A DNA stretch of 64,000 nucleotides. Origin: Pipra filicauda. Its lineage: Eukaryota > Chordata > Aves > Passeriformes > Pipridae. The stretch is taken from NCBI RefSeq assembly GCF_003945595.2, contig NW_024104554.1, forward strand, positions 1,426,001-1,490,000, read 5' to 3'. Position numbers and translations under genes: made by a program. The notes beneath the pieces are model-generated. The model searched no databases and was not told the origin of the DNA. It was given only the letters and a program-made list of their open reading frames with translations. Below, piece after piece: positions 1 through 12,663 of this stretch (positions are counted from its first letter, which is position 1; every line of letters starts with the position of its first letter).

Positions 1-2548
1 TCTAAAATCTCACTCATTCCTGAAAGAAGAAACTAAGTCTTCAAAAAGAAGGTTTAGCTGCATGCCTGAACAAGATAAACAAGTAAAATTCTTGTAAGCT
101 TAAAAAGATGAGAAGGCCTGGGAAGATGCAGAAAAATGAATCTGATGATTCTTATTGTCCTGTACTTTCTACTTATAGAGAAAAGCATGCTAACTCAAGC
201 TTTGTGAAAGATAATTTTTATCCTTTGTTGAGAAACAATTTGATAAAGTTATATATCAAAAGTAATCAAAGCAAAGAGCAAACAAACTATACTTTACATG
301 GAGTTCATAGTTCCGTGTGTATTTGCTTCACAAAGTCATGAGTTTTATGCATGAATTTTTATTGCCAATAAGAAAAATTCTAATATATATGAATATATAT
401 GATATATATTAAATAGTTGTAAAAGCTGTAAACACTGTGAATAACGTGTGAGAACAGTTTTGTGCAACATGATCAGAATAGAAAACAGTCATGCCCAAAC
501 TCTTACAGGCAGGTAAATATGCATACATACATATCTCTAAGAACATAGGTACATGCATATATTCTCAAAAAAAAAAAATCTGGGAATTGTTCTGGTAGGT
601 TTAAACAGAGTATAATAATATAAAATCATTATATAAATACAGCTTAATTATCGGTCCCACTCTATAGTATGCAACTTTCTGGATACATGCAAAGAGAGAC
701 AATATACAGCAAAATAGTTTAATTAGGTTTTAATAACAGCTTTATTAACTCTGTAAATTTTCCATGGCAGCAGATTCCAATTACTTCTTTAATCAACATA
801 TTAGGTTAAGGCCTATGTCCATCACGACATCGTCTGTGTGGGCACATACTCAGCTGAAAACTCCATGCAACATGTCCGAAATTCGTCTAATTGTCCTATT
901 TCTTCATCAAAAATTATGACTACCTTAAGGTGTAAGATTCCTTGATAGCCTCTGAACAGATGTCATATAGAATTTTATTAGAAATTTGCTTTGTCTGCCA
1001 TATCATCTATTATTTTTTTCTCCACAAGACTCAATGGCTTATGTCAGTTCTTTGTCCTGCCAGACTTGGCCCCAGCCTCTACTGAAAAGTCACGTTCTCT
1101 AATCATACATGAGGGAGAAAGCAAAAGAGGGTATCCCGTTCCCAGTATTAGAGTTTCAGGATGTTCCCCTACATTTTCAGTGAGGAAGATCTTCCAATGT
1201 TAATTTTTTTTAAATAAGCCCCTTGAGAAATGAGTATTTCTGTTAGATGTCTGCCAGCTGATGATAACAGCAGGAAAGCTTTCAGCCTCCTCTCTTTCTT
1301 TCTCATTAACACTGGTCAAAAATACAGCTATGACTTAATAGGGTAGATAGATCATGAGTAATTGAAATAAACTATGCAAATAATATTTTTGTAAATAAAC
1401 ACAAAAACTGGATCCAATAAACTGTGAAAGAATATTGTGCCACAAACACCTCATGTGCATTATATATCTCACTCCCAAGGAATTTAAGCCTGGATTACAG
1501 ACCCTTTGGCCCTGTAACCTGTTCTTTAATAACTGTGATAGCTGTCAAGAACCTACTCTTCTCGGCAACCTACATCTTTTATGAGCTGCAGAAAAAGAGG
1601 AAAAACATTTTGTCCTGTAACTTATGTATTAAGCTGCCCTTTGCTAACCTATTACTGTGGGTTTAATTTATCATAACAGGTGAAGACTGGATGTTAGTCA
1701 TAAGGAATTGTGCTTGCTTATGCCTAAAGTCAAGTCAAGACTTCCCACTGTGCATTTAATTAATATTTTAATGGATGCTTTAATGCAGTGGAAATTCATC
1801 AAAGTAGGACCTACACTTGCTGTGAATAAAAGCATCTGTGTGCAACCGTAGCAGTAGAGTGAGACTCTCCCTTCCATTTTTGCAGTAATTTCTAGCAATT
1901 TAGTGTTATTGTATAATTAAAAATAAAACACGATCATAAAAAATAATTCAAAGTGGAGAGATGAAAACAAAATAGGCAGGAAATATTCCTACCTCATGCC
2001 ACAAAAATCCTTTGCCTTTTCCAGCCACTAATGACTTCCTCTCATTAATCACCAAGAAGTCAAACAAGGACAACCATACATCCAGTATAAATCATTCAGT
2101 TCAAACATTCTCTTATATTCAGACGTCACAAACTATCTCAGGAGATTTTTTTTGATTAATTGTGCTTACATCATTAGTTAATCTAACATGTATATATTTT
2201 GTAGCTTGTGATGTAAACCTTAAATTTAGCAATTCATTCCCCTACTTGACCACCCTCAAGAGATCAAATACAGTTTAAGCTGCTAGAATTAATAGAGAAA
2301 AGTAATGCTGTCAAAGAAGAAATACCACCATGTAGGACAAACTTGACTGTGCTCATTGTGTCGTTCTTTTCTCTCTTTTTCATTACCCTAAAACAATATA
2401 AGACATTACAGTGCTAGAAATTGTTTACAGAACACAGATTTTTACATATAAACTGCCTAGTGTCAGGAAACTCATAAACTAATTTTTTTTTTCTAATTTG
2501 TTTCATGTTTTGCCTTTTCCTTTATCAAACATGATTTTACCCCTTAGT
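1..2548. other. AT-rich unique noncoding sequence
   Basis: No gene or recognisable repeat is seen. There is a short TA-rich patch near 380-412 and an A run near 568. All open frames are under 81 codons with no recognisable motif, so I read the stretch as noncoding. Confidence 0.6.
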
Positions 2549-2560
2549 ACAGTTAATGAT

Positions 2561-2855
2561 CTTTTCTTCGGGGCTCCTCTCATGCGGCAGCCAGTGGCAA
2601 GTTCACCGTAAAGCAAGATCTTAGGGAGGTGGTGGTCCTTCATCCTGGAGACATGACCTGCCCAACGCAGCTGTGTTCTCATCAGCATGGCCTCGATACT
2701 TGTGATAGCTGCTTGCTCTAGAACAGATGTATTGGTCACATAGTCTGACCAGTGGATGTTTAGAATTGTACGGAGGCAGCGTTGATGGAAGCGTTCTAGG
2801 AGACGCAGGTGGCGGCGGTCGATGACCCATGATTCAGATCCATATAAGAGAGTAG
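2561..2855 (-). pseudogene. Inverted reverse-transcriptase C-terminal fragment of the RTE-like LINE
   Basis: On the minus strand the frame reads LLYGSESW, then LLERFHQRCLR, ILNIHWSDYVTN, RTQLRWAGHVSRM, LPKILLYGEL and RGAPKKR. These match the conserved region after the reverse-transcriptase domain in RTE-like polyproteins (established family pattern, recognised by eye). The frame is open over about 98 codons, so decay is modest. The frame stays open upstream to 2925, but there it is antisense to the second element part and is not real coding. The open frame also runs past 2561 into flanking DNA. The fragment has no start of its own and cannot be functional. Confidence 0.8.
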
Positions 2856-3164
2856 AGGAGCCCTGAAGAAAAGATACAAGGACTCCCTGAAACAACATCT
2901 CAGCCTTGGCCATATTGATCACCATAACTGGTCTACTCTGGCCTCAAATCGGGAGGCCTGGAGACACACCATCTATAACGCAGCTGTCTCCTTTGAGAAC
3001 ACACGCCGGATCACCTCGAGGGGAAAAAAAGGCAACGCAGAAAGAACCGTGTATTGCAGAATACACCATCTAAGGAGTCTTTCTGCTGTGCCTTTTGCAA
3101 TCAGATTTGTCTGTCACGTATTGGCCTCATAAGCCACCAGCGTGCCTGCAGCAAATGTGGATAG
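2856..3164 (+). pseudogene. C-terminal end with cysteine/histidine zinc-finger-like motif of the RTE-like LINE
   Basis: The plus strand continues the inverted part. It reads KKRYKDSLKQHLSLGHIDHH, then NWSTLASNREAWRHT and NAAVSFENTRR. A frame change follows, probably at the A7 run at 3024-3030. The second frame reads FCCAFCNQICLSRIGLISHQ followed by RACSKCG and a stop at 3162-3164. The CxxC...HxxxxC spacing looks like a zinc-knuckle or zinc-finger tail, as found at the end of several RTE-like polyproteins. The 3' untranslated part is very short and ends in the GAT repeat. The frameshift and the lack of an upstream reading frame make this a pseudogene. Confidence 0.8.
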
Positions 3165-3225
3165 AGCCTTCCCAAATCTTCGTTCGCGAAGTCTAGCCAT
3201 GATGATGATGATGACAGTTAATGAT

Positions 3226-4194
3226 ATAACAGAGGCAACTTACTTTTGCTTACATGTTGCAACTCACTATGCTTCTTAAAGTTTTTACTAAGGCAGGGAT
3301 ATAAGTCCTGTTTATCCCCTAAATTTTTATCCAGCAAATATAGAAATAATTATTTGTATTAGTATTATTAATAGTGGTTTCTGCAGAATATTATATATAT
3401 AAGACAGTAAAAGATGATGTAATGTTTAAAAAGTATGTGCAAATTCAGCATATATTTAGAGTATGTTTTATAGGCATCAGTAGGAAAGTAAGAGAGAGTT
3501 TGGAAACTAATATTTTCCTTAAAAAAACCATGTTCACTTTGATGTAACGCAGTTTCCTCACCTTGACATAGAATGTGAAGAAAACTGTACAGTAGTTACG
3601 AAGATATTAATAGATACATGCTGTCTTACAGAACTGATGCCATCACAAAATACATGAGATCATAGAATGATTAGAGCAGATATAATGAATTATGGAACAC
3701 AGACACTACATTGTATTATAAATATCTAAAATATTCCTATTTCTAAAGGTTTGTTCTTTTTTTATTACTGGAAGTACAATTGACATCTCTTTTTCCTTTT
3801 CAATTAAATGTAAAAGGGAAAATTGAAAAAATAGTTGAAAATAAAAATCAAAGTGGAAAGAAAAATAATGGGTTAAATACTCCCTTCAGTTTGTTTTTTT
3901 GCAGTGCTGCAGAATTTACTAATCTCCCCAATGCTTAAATTTACTTGGTCTTTTCTCTGAAATGCCTGGGTTGTATTAACCACAAAGATTTTCTAGTGCA
4001 AAATGCAAAATATTATTTAGTTAAACACAAGTTATTGGTACTGTGACTGTGTTTCACAACAAGATATGTGAACTGGCACTCAGATAAGCTGATTGAATGA
4101 TTCTTCCAGTCTTAATAAATTTCTGAGCTTTCTTTTCCCGCTTTGTGTATTTTTTTACAACCTGTCTAGTACTGAATGGTTTTCGAAATAACAG
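3226..4194. other. AT-rich unique noncoding sequence
   Basis: Nothing recognisable beyond AT-rich sequence. A short string near 3658 resembles a CR1 tail but has no CR1 body next to it. Confidence 0.55.
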
Positions 4195-5052
4195 AGGCAT
4201 AGAATAATTCAGTTTGGAATGAAGCTCTGAAGGTCATCTGGGTCCAGCTACTTACTCAAAGCAGAGTTGACTTCAAAGTAGAATTAAGCTTCTCAGTGAA
4301 GTTTTGACAATCTTAAGGAATGGAGATGGCCCAACATCTGTTGACACTCTGTTTCAATGCTTGACCTCACACATGAAGAATTTCCATTTCTGCAACTTGT
4401 GGTCATTGTATCTTCTTATTTATCTCCACATCAAAGAGAAGAGTCCAGTTTCATCTTCTCCCCCATTATCAATTATATAGACTGTAATTAGATTTCTTTT
4501 CAGCCTTCTGAATGCTGATCAAGTACATTTCCCCCATTCTCTTCTTATGTGTCAGGTGCTCCAGGCCCCTGATCATCCTGGCAGCACTCCACTGGATTCT
4601 CTCCAGTTTATTAGTCTCTCTTGTACTGAGAGTCTTAAAATCATACAAAACACTCCATATCCAGCCTATTGAGTGCAGCATAGAGGAATAAGCACTGCCC
4701 TTGGCTATGCTTTTGCTAATGCACCCAGTATGTCATTAGCCTTCAAGGCAAAGGTGCATTAAGACTGATGTTCAGCTTATTCTCTATCAGGACCCTTTCC
4801 ACAGGGCTGCTGCCTAATCAGTCTGTTTCCAGTTTATGCTGTTGCAGGGAGTCTGTGGTGTAAAACTTCATATTTGTCTTTGTTGAACTGTAATAAATTC
4901 TTGTTTGCTCCATTTCTCTAGACTTTTGAGGTAATTGTGGATGTCAGCCCTCCTTAAGCATTCCAGACATTCATACCAGTTTTGTCTTACCTTCAAATGT
5001 AGGCAGGGTACTTTCCAGTCCATTGTCCATAGCATTGATGAAGATCATAAGT
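4195..5052 (-). mobile_element. Old, diverged CR1 LINE fragment (3' end on the left)
   Basis: The left edge (GGCATAGAATAATTCAG) is a decayed CR1 3' tail read on the complement. The minus-strand frame at 4469-4681 contains LERIQWSAARMIRGLEHLTH, the remains of the CR1 ORF2 C-terminal block usually near RRATRMIRGLEHL. Further right come the typical CR1 segments about lumping of species names aside: TTGTTGAACT at 4882-4891 and the TTTCCACAGGGCTGCTG region near 4796-4812. Divergence and small indels are high, so this is an old copy. Both edges are approximate and no target duplication was found. Confidence 0.75.
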
Positions 5053-8000
5053 AGCTCTTGTTTGGCTTTTATTGTTGGTTTTGGCACAGGGCATATAGGT
5101 GAAACGAAGATGTATAAAATAATAGTGAATTCTTAGAGAAGATTATTCAAAAATATATTGCACATTGGCACAATTTCTAAACCTATGTGCTCTCTAAGAT
5201 ATTAAAAATGTTTTTACACTTTTCTAATGAGTCACAATAATCTATTTATTGCCTATTGTTATAAGATCAGGCAGTGAAGAACCCAGAACAATATAATAGC
5301 ATCAAAAATGTTGGGTTCAAGTTTGTTCTTTAAGAGAAAGAGGGGGGAAATTACCAAAAATAAAGGTAAAAGAACTGGATAGAATATGAAAGATTTATAT
5401 CTAGTTTCTTTCTTAATATTTAAATATTTTTTACAGTGTTTTTGACTGAACAATACCAGGTTTTTTGTTTGAAGAGATCTATACTTTGTCTAACAGTGTG
5501 GTTAAGCTCACATACTAAGAGAAATACAGGTAATTAATACAGAAGATTATTTTCTGCTGTTACCTAATGCCAGAAAATGATGCTTTTTGTGTAATTCTGC
5601 AATTTCATTTTCTCTGTTTCCAGTTTCTTTCACATCTCTAAGTTCCTACAGTACCGAAGAGCTTGCAGCTCACAATTGTAAGCAATCAAAAGGAAAATCT
5701 TAACGAATTTACATGCCTGTACCACTTGTGTTTTCTTTTGGGACACTAATGAACACTGCCACCAATCTGTTGCCATCTCAAAGGAAATGTCAGCATTTGA
5801 ACGAGTCTGTAGCAGTTCCAGACAATAGAAGAATAAATTTCAGCAAATGCTCCACTATTGAGTTGACAAATAGAAAACTGCACCAACAAGACTTAAAACA
5901 TCACATTTAAGCTGTAGACCCTTTGTCAAACCGTGTGTTAACTCAGCATGAGGGACATTGTGAAGACATACCAGAAAAGCTGTCACTAGAAGCTGAAAGA
6001 ACTTCAGGCTTCAGTGCTTGCTTCTCACAAGGATATATGTAAAAGGTTACTGTCAGTGCCTACTTCAAATTAAATAAGGAATAAGATTCAGGCTTGTCTC
6101 CCACTGTTCTGTGTAGAGCACTAAATATCTGCAAGCATGAGTGCATCTTATAAGTGTAGTCAGAAGCCATGGGAATTGAAGGAGATTTTTCAAGAGCTGT
6201 TCTCATACAAGCAGCCAAACAATGACTGACTGTCTGCCAATATCTGTATTTAAACTTATTTCATTAAGTATAAGCTGCCTCTTTGACAAATGCATTTATA
6301 ATAACGTTCATGCAGTTTTAATGAAGTGTTTTGGAGACCTGATCATACAGTATTTACAAATAATATTTATCTCTTTCTCTCAGTTTTCCACCATCATTTT
6401 TTAATGGGGAAAAACATAACTTACCTGATTCTGTAGAAAACCAATTAATTGAAGTATATGTTAGGGGATTTTTAACCACTTATTCACAGTATAGCTTGTA
6501 TATCTTTCTTCACACTGCTTCAAACATATCTAAGGTATTTGCAAATTAAATTCTCTGCAGAAATAATCAATGTTATGAACAGACTATAAGACTTCACTTT
6601 GTTAAAATGCAATATACTTACTTCATTTGATATCCCCTTAAGCATATGCACAAATATGAGTATGATGACAATTAAACTTACATGACAGGATATTATTGCA
6701 GACACTATACCAGAATTTTAGTATAAACATTATTTCCTCTTTCTTTCAACATTAGCTAGAGTAAAAGAAGTGGGACCTAGCCAATGTAATTTCTGTTTTC
6801 TGAATCTTAAAAAGAAAAAAAAAAATCATTACATGTTAAATTATATATAATTTATATTTTCTTTTCAAGAGCTTGATATTTATATGTAGTGCAACATTAT
6901 ACAGCTGAAATACATATAATTACTCTCACATCCATAAAGCAAGGCAGAAGGACTGTACATTAGATTTTGCACAAAGATTCAGCTTTATGAATAAGGTCAT
7001 CTGACCCTTATTCCTGACCTATAGATATCATTCAACAGTAACTTATCCATGTGCTAGCCTGGTTGCCTGATCCTTGGTTATTCTCTATTTTGTCACTCCT
7101 ATTCCTCAAGTGTAGCTATAAAGACTTTGCTCTAGCTCTCCATTTCATTTCCTACTCCAGTTAAATGAAACACAGGAGATGTTGAATCAGATAAATTTGG
7201 TCTAACTGGAGAAACCTAGACTTCAGCATGATAAGGGAATTGTTTTCAGCCCTATTTGCAGTGCTAGACAGAGAATACAAAAGTGGTTTATCATTGAGTC
7301 TGTATTGTGCCTCCTCTTACACAGGAGGTTATTTTCACCAATTCCAATCAATGCATCTGGGATAATTTCCTAGTACTATTGTCTTCTGAAAAACTGGGAC
7401 TTCAAGGCTAGTGGTTGATGTCTTCCATTGGCTCTAAAAGACTACTTGGTCTTTGATTTGATAGATTCAGTTGTATTATGTTTTTCAACATACCACCATC
7501 TCTGACTGAGAAAGACTGCTTATTACTTAGTGAGGGAAAGGCATGATGACTTTTGCTTGTTATGTTAACAGTTCTGTTCATTTTAAATTTCAAAAAATAA
7601 AATGTAAAACTTACCTTCAACCCACAACTTTAAAAAGTAGCTATCTAATCTGTTCCTTTTTCATTATCTTTATTTTTAAATCAGAAAAATGTCCATGCAA
7701 TTACTCTTCCCACCTTGAGTTTTAGCTGACATAACCTAATCACACAAAAAGACATGACATATCTTATTTCTTCAATATAACTTTAGATATCACTCCTGAG
7801 AAAAAATAGTTCAGAGTAGAAGTAGTTGATTTTCCAGCTGCAGACAGTATTTGTCAAGGTTAGTGTTTAATACTACCTGCTCATGCTACTCTGTTAAAGT
7901 CTTTACCAAATCGTTGGAAATAAGGCATTATGGTAAGTAAATAATGCACTCTATTTGTATCAGCTCTGCCTTTTGGAATTATTATTCAAATTACAAATGT

Positions 8001-9354
8001 TTATTGCCAACATAATGGAGTTAGTTGTTTGTTTGTTTGCATCTGGGCAGCTGCCCAGCAAAGATCTGAGATGTATAAGAGAAAGAAAATTACATAATGA
8101 TTATAATTTCATCAGATATATTTTCCACCCTAAATCTTTTTAAAGAAAATAAAAAACCCTTTAAAACACATGGCAAGGGGAAATAAATATCAGCTGTGCC
8201 TTGGTAAAATAGTGATGTGCTCCAGGAGCTAAGCAGGTGTTAGTCTTCCGAATAAGGCATAGAAGATGATAGCTACTTTCAAAGCAGTAATATTCTATGG
8301 AAATGTGGCTATTTACCTGTTACTGCCTGTTTCATAACAGTAAGTTCAGTACAAGGAAAATAACTTCAGAAAATTCTACACTAATTTTTTAAAGGAAATT
8401 TATCCTAAATACTTTTTTTTCGCTATGCTATCTGGCTGTTGAACATGGTAGGTACAGTAAATATATAGTTTATTAGTAGCAAAAGAATAGATATAGGAGA
8501 AGAAAAGTAAATAGTAAAAAAAACCCCACACTTAGTAGTAGTCTATGATGGGCAAGCTCAAAGGAAGAAAGGGTCAATTTGGTATTGATAACTATATAAG
8601 CTTTCTCAGTTTACATAATTGTCCAGACCTCTGAGATCTTAAAAAATATTTATAATTTATAATGTGTCAGAGCAAACAGGATCTAACGTCAAGAGGGCAG
8701 GCACAGTCCCTTTTAACCATCTATGAGCATATGGCTCAGTCTCCATCTTCTCAAATGTTGTGAATTATACTGATACAGGATGTGGTCAAGGGACCCTAAC
8801 AAACAAAAGCCAAAGTATGCAGGTTCTCCTGTTTACTATTGATACCTACATGGTCCAAAGTCCAAATGAAATCCTCTCAAGCATTTTTTCATTAAGCATC
8901 CAGAGTGTAGGCTTATCTGCTTACACATACAATAGATATGCTACTCACTTTCTTTTATTCAAGTATAATTTCTGCTTATAGCTACCAAAAATACAATCCC
9001 AGGAAGGAAAGGTCAGTGCAATATACCAGCTGAAACCAGCCTAGTAGATGAGACTACAGCAATGAAATGTGACACATAAAGCACAGTGTGGATATACGGT
9101 GTATTTGCTCTGATGCTGAAGAAAAGCAAAATAAAACAGTATATAGCCTGTCTTCACATGATTGCTGTCATATGGAGCTAAAAATACACACTGTGACAGA
9201 GATAAGAGGTTTTTCTTATGTATTCCTAACAGTGTAATTGATGAAAAAACATCCAAAAACCTGTATTGCCAACATATTACCCAAATTTCTCTCCTCTGAC
9301 AAAAAGAACTCAGTTGGTATATTACTGGTAAACGACAGATGACAGTAATAATGA
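5053..9354. other. AT-rich unique noncoding sequence
   Basis: About 4.3 kb with no recognisable gene or repeat. Open frames are all under 75 codons and show no known motif. TATA-rich patches occur near 6841-6860. Confidence 0.55.
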
Positions 9355-9680
9355 GCAGTGAAATGTCAATTCAATTGTAGCTCATGGTGTCAGGCACCAC
9401 ATGTCCAACAGCAGCCAGGCTGGTCTGACAGTCAAGGGAAGGTGAGCAGAAAGGAGAGAGCAGCCTTGTTGCTCTCAGACCCTGCCAGATCCCTGGCTCT
9501 GGAGCAAGGAGGACAGTGGGTCAGCTACCGTTCAGTGATTGCCAGGCAAGTCCACAGAGAGGAGATAGGTCCAAGATAAAGCCAGGAATTCAAGTCAATG
9601 GATCAGGAAGAGGACCAGTGCTAAGCAGAGCTATGAGAGACCGAGAGTGCCTGCTTGAGTTTAAAGCCACATTGCCTGTT
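9355..9680. repeat. GC-richer block, probable unclassified interspersed repeat
   Basis: This block is visibly richer in G and C than its surroundings. It has the purine-heavy CCAGGAA / GTCAAGG / AGGACCAG word style I associate with dispersed repeats rather than unique DNA. Two overlapping plus-strand frames (9358-9579 and 9516-9710) are open but show no known protein motif. No terminal repeats or target duplication were seen. Family unknown; a GC-rich unique segment is an equally simple reading. Confidence 0.35.
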
Positions 9681-12663
9681 TTCATAGGCTTTGATGATCT
9701 AATCCAATAACGTTTTTATTATCTCTAACTGCTCTCCTTCAAAATATGCTATGAACTCTACAGAATTGTTTGAACAGATCGTTGATATGAATTACCTAAG
9801 TAACTCACAGGTATCTCCAGTGTTAACTGCTTTAACAGTAAGGGAAGAAGAAATTTTATCTTACTTAAGACAAGGACTATGAATTATGAAACAATTTGGA
9901 TGTGTGTTTATGTTGTGATGATATTCATTTGTTGCATGATATATTAGACCTTTTCTCCTTTTCAGTTATGTCAAATGGTTTCTTACTTTCATGAGCCTAT
10001 CTTTAATTATCAATCCTACCAGGAGCTCATTTTTTTTTTGAAAAGCCACAGTAAAAATATTTTTCCTTTACATCTGCCCCTTAATTTCTCCCTCCATCTG
10101 CATTCTTAATGTAATTCCACTCTGAAGTGGTTTTAGATCCTTGTTTATAATGTAGACTTTGATAAGATATTATGCAAAATACTGTATTTCACCAATAAAA
10201 CATTCCATAAAGAACATTTCTTTCTCCCATTCCTTTTTGTGAAGGTTTTTAATAAGCACTTAATCACTCTTCATAATATTTGAGAGTCATTTGGTCGAGT
10301 GACTTTCTCTGCAATCATCCTTTCATCTATTATACCTGGCTAAGTGGTGTGCAATGAAAGTGCAACACAAAAATGTATTACTATATTAGCTGAATGATGT
10401 ATATTTAAATGGACGTATATAGAACAATCACTCAAGTTTTTAGATTTAGTAAGTTGTAGACTCTACTGGTGTAAGTAAGTTTGCTGGTATAACTAATGCT
10501 TAGCAAAAATCATTGGAGCTTCACTGATTTATCTCAGGATTTGACCTAGTAGTCGTAAACTTTGTGTGGTAAATTTCTGCTACTTTGCAGTTCAAATGTA
10601 ACATGATACATATCCAGGACTATACCCTTATCTATTTGCTTCCTTTGCATTATACTGTAAATTAATAAATTCACAAATAATGCATCCTGTACGAGATCAC
10701 ATAAACCATAAAGAAAATGTGATGGCTGCTGTATGAATGATATTGTTTATCCTCAGTTTTGCAAAAGGATGTTCTATACAAACAACATTTGTTTTTGTTA
10801 ACACTACTTGGCCGTACATTTTAAATAGATGTACCCATACATACATGCATACATTCATAGATATATATTATAGATATATCCATATATGCATTATGTATAA
10901 TCATGTATATGTATTCATATACAAAATACAATGCAAATTTAATAAAGACACTAATTACCAACATATGAGTCATTACTTGGAATAAAAGTGTTGCAGATAG
11001 ACAAAAAATACTTGCAAATGAACCTGCTAAATGAATCAATCATGCCTTGTTTGATGGAGAGGTGACAACATTACAGAGAGAGACAACAGAACCCATGACC
11101 TCATTGGCAGATTCTGCAAAAAGATCTAAAGATTAACTGAGTTGGAGAATTAAAACATGCACTAGCAGAGCTGGCCCCTTGGAGAGAAAGTTAAGATAGT
11201 GCCTACCTTGTGCACAGAGATTTTGACTGTCAGTGCCTAACTTGTATTTTCTATGGCTGAAAAATAAATTGAAGATTTAATTTCAGAGTTGTGTCAATCC
11301 TGCATCTTTTATAAACACACAAAGTACTCGAAAAAAGAAGACTCTAGAGAAGATCTAAAATAGTTCATTCCATGCTATTTCACTACTGACTTGGCTGAGA
11401 AATTCACAGTCCTATGTAAACTAAAATCAATCTATTCTAAGGACGTATATTTACTCATAAAAATGTTACTGGTTGGATTAACCATTTCTGATATTATTTT
11501 AACTTGAAATGGTGCTAGAGAAGGAAATTAATAAGTAGAAAGACTGACAAATCTTTAATCAAGGTCACTGCTTGCAAATTATACTGACCATATATCTATG
11601 GTCAAAAAGCCAATCACATTTGTCATTAGCTGCTATGACACCCATGAATATAAACTGATCCTGACAGCAAAAGAGAGTTCTAGCTAAAATCAACAAGGAC
11701 AGTGGTGACTGGAATAGCAATCAGCTTCACACTATCAATCTCTCATTTGTTAAAGCTGAAAATGTGTATCAAAACTTGGCATTCTCAGTTGTGGGTAGAA
11801 AACTATAAACTTTCACTTTGCAATTCATTCACATTATTTGATTGCATGGGCTATCAAATTTATTTAATTCATTTCCTTTCATACTAATGCTTGTGCTTTG
11901 CATGTGTGTATACATTCAAGGTATATCATGCAAAAGTAATGATACCTCCTTGTTCTAGTCAAAGTGTAACTATCATTTAATTCAATAGGAACAGCATACA
12001 CTAATTTCACTTCAATAATTTGAATGTGTTTTGTAGTTACATGTTTTCTATACATCTTACAGAACAGGCTTGAGTTCATATTTGGTAGTCCTGCCATTCC
12101 TAATACTGGAGTGAAACTCATGAGTTCTGTTTCTGTTTTTTGTATGACTTTAAGTAGATATATTTTGGCTTTGGTTTTTGTTGTCTTGTAGCTTTTTTCC
12201 CTTAGTTTTAACCCCTGAACCTCATTAGGCTTGAAAATACGGACTGTATTTGTGATTTGATTTTGGAAGGGGCTCATGGCACAGAAATTCTTCATAGAGA
12301 TGAAATCTGATCAGCATCTAGTTCTCTGAGCTATTGTCAATGGCTGAACATGCTGAACTGTGTTTTTAGGCTAGAACATTTTAAGGTATCTCAAACATTT
12401 TCTTAGACAGGGATTTTCTAAAACCTTGCAGATTTTAGGCACATATATCTCATTAAATTACTTAGAATTTAAATGTCTATTTCCTTTGGACTATTCTGAA
12501 ACTACAAGGATTATTTATTAGTGAATTTAGATGTATTGCATTGTGGTGGTTACACAAGACAGCTGTGAGGATGGAGATCCCTTTAATAAATTACTATGGC
12601 ACATGAAGATTTAGAGACAGATTTTATATTTCTGTAAATAAATTAAAAATTATATAAAAATTT
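9681..12663. other. AT-rich unique noncoding sequence
   Basis: No gene is recognised. 10827-10915 is a TA/CA-rich low-complexity stretch built from TACATACATGCATACA-like words. A 138-codon minus-strand frame at 11879-12295 is open but has no motif I recognise, and a single frame of this length is plausible by chance in a window this size. Confidence 0.5.

Larger units (their letters stand above)
2549..3225 (+). mobile_element. RTE-like LINE 3' fragment with 5' inversion and 12-bp target-site duplication
   Basis: This is a complete insertion of a 5'-truncated non-LTR retrotransposon that is not CR1. The target duplication ACAGTTAATGAT is present exactly at 2549-2560 and 3214-3225. The insert ends in a GATGATGATGATGA tail just before the right copy. 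The element is in two parts. 2561 to about 2855 reads on the minus strand as the end of the reverse-transcriptase polyprotein. About 2856-3213 reads on the plus strand as the following C-terminal part. Both parts contain the GAPKKR-type junction peptide, so about 20 bp is duplicated at the inversion. That arrangement is the known twin-priming 5' inversion of LINEs. The RTE-like assignment comes from protein motifs and a microsatellite tail, without a database search. AviRTE is one possible family, and another RTE-like family is possible. Confidence 0.85.

Noticed and set aside
2621..2830. A 69-codon proline-rich minus-strand open frame
   Set aside because: It is a shadow frame of the reverse-transcriptase fragment.
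2503..2925. A continuous 140-codon minus-strand open frame as one protein
   Set aside because: Only about 2561-2855 is element-coded. The first part is antisense to the non-inverted half and the last part is flanking DNA.
3655..3700. CR1 tail-like string ATCATAGAATGATTAGAGC
   Set aside because: No CR1 3' body follows it on either strand.
11879..12295. A 138-codon minus-strand open frame as a gene
   Set aside because: No motif, no splice or promoter context I can support, and the length is within chance for this window.
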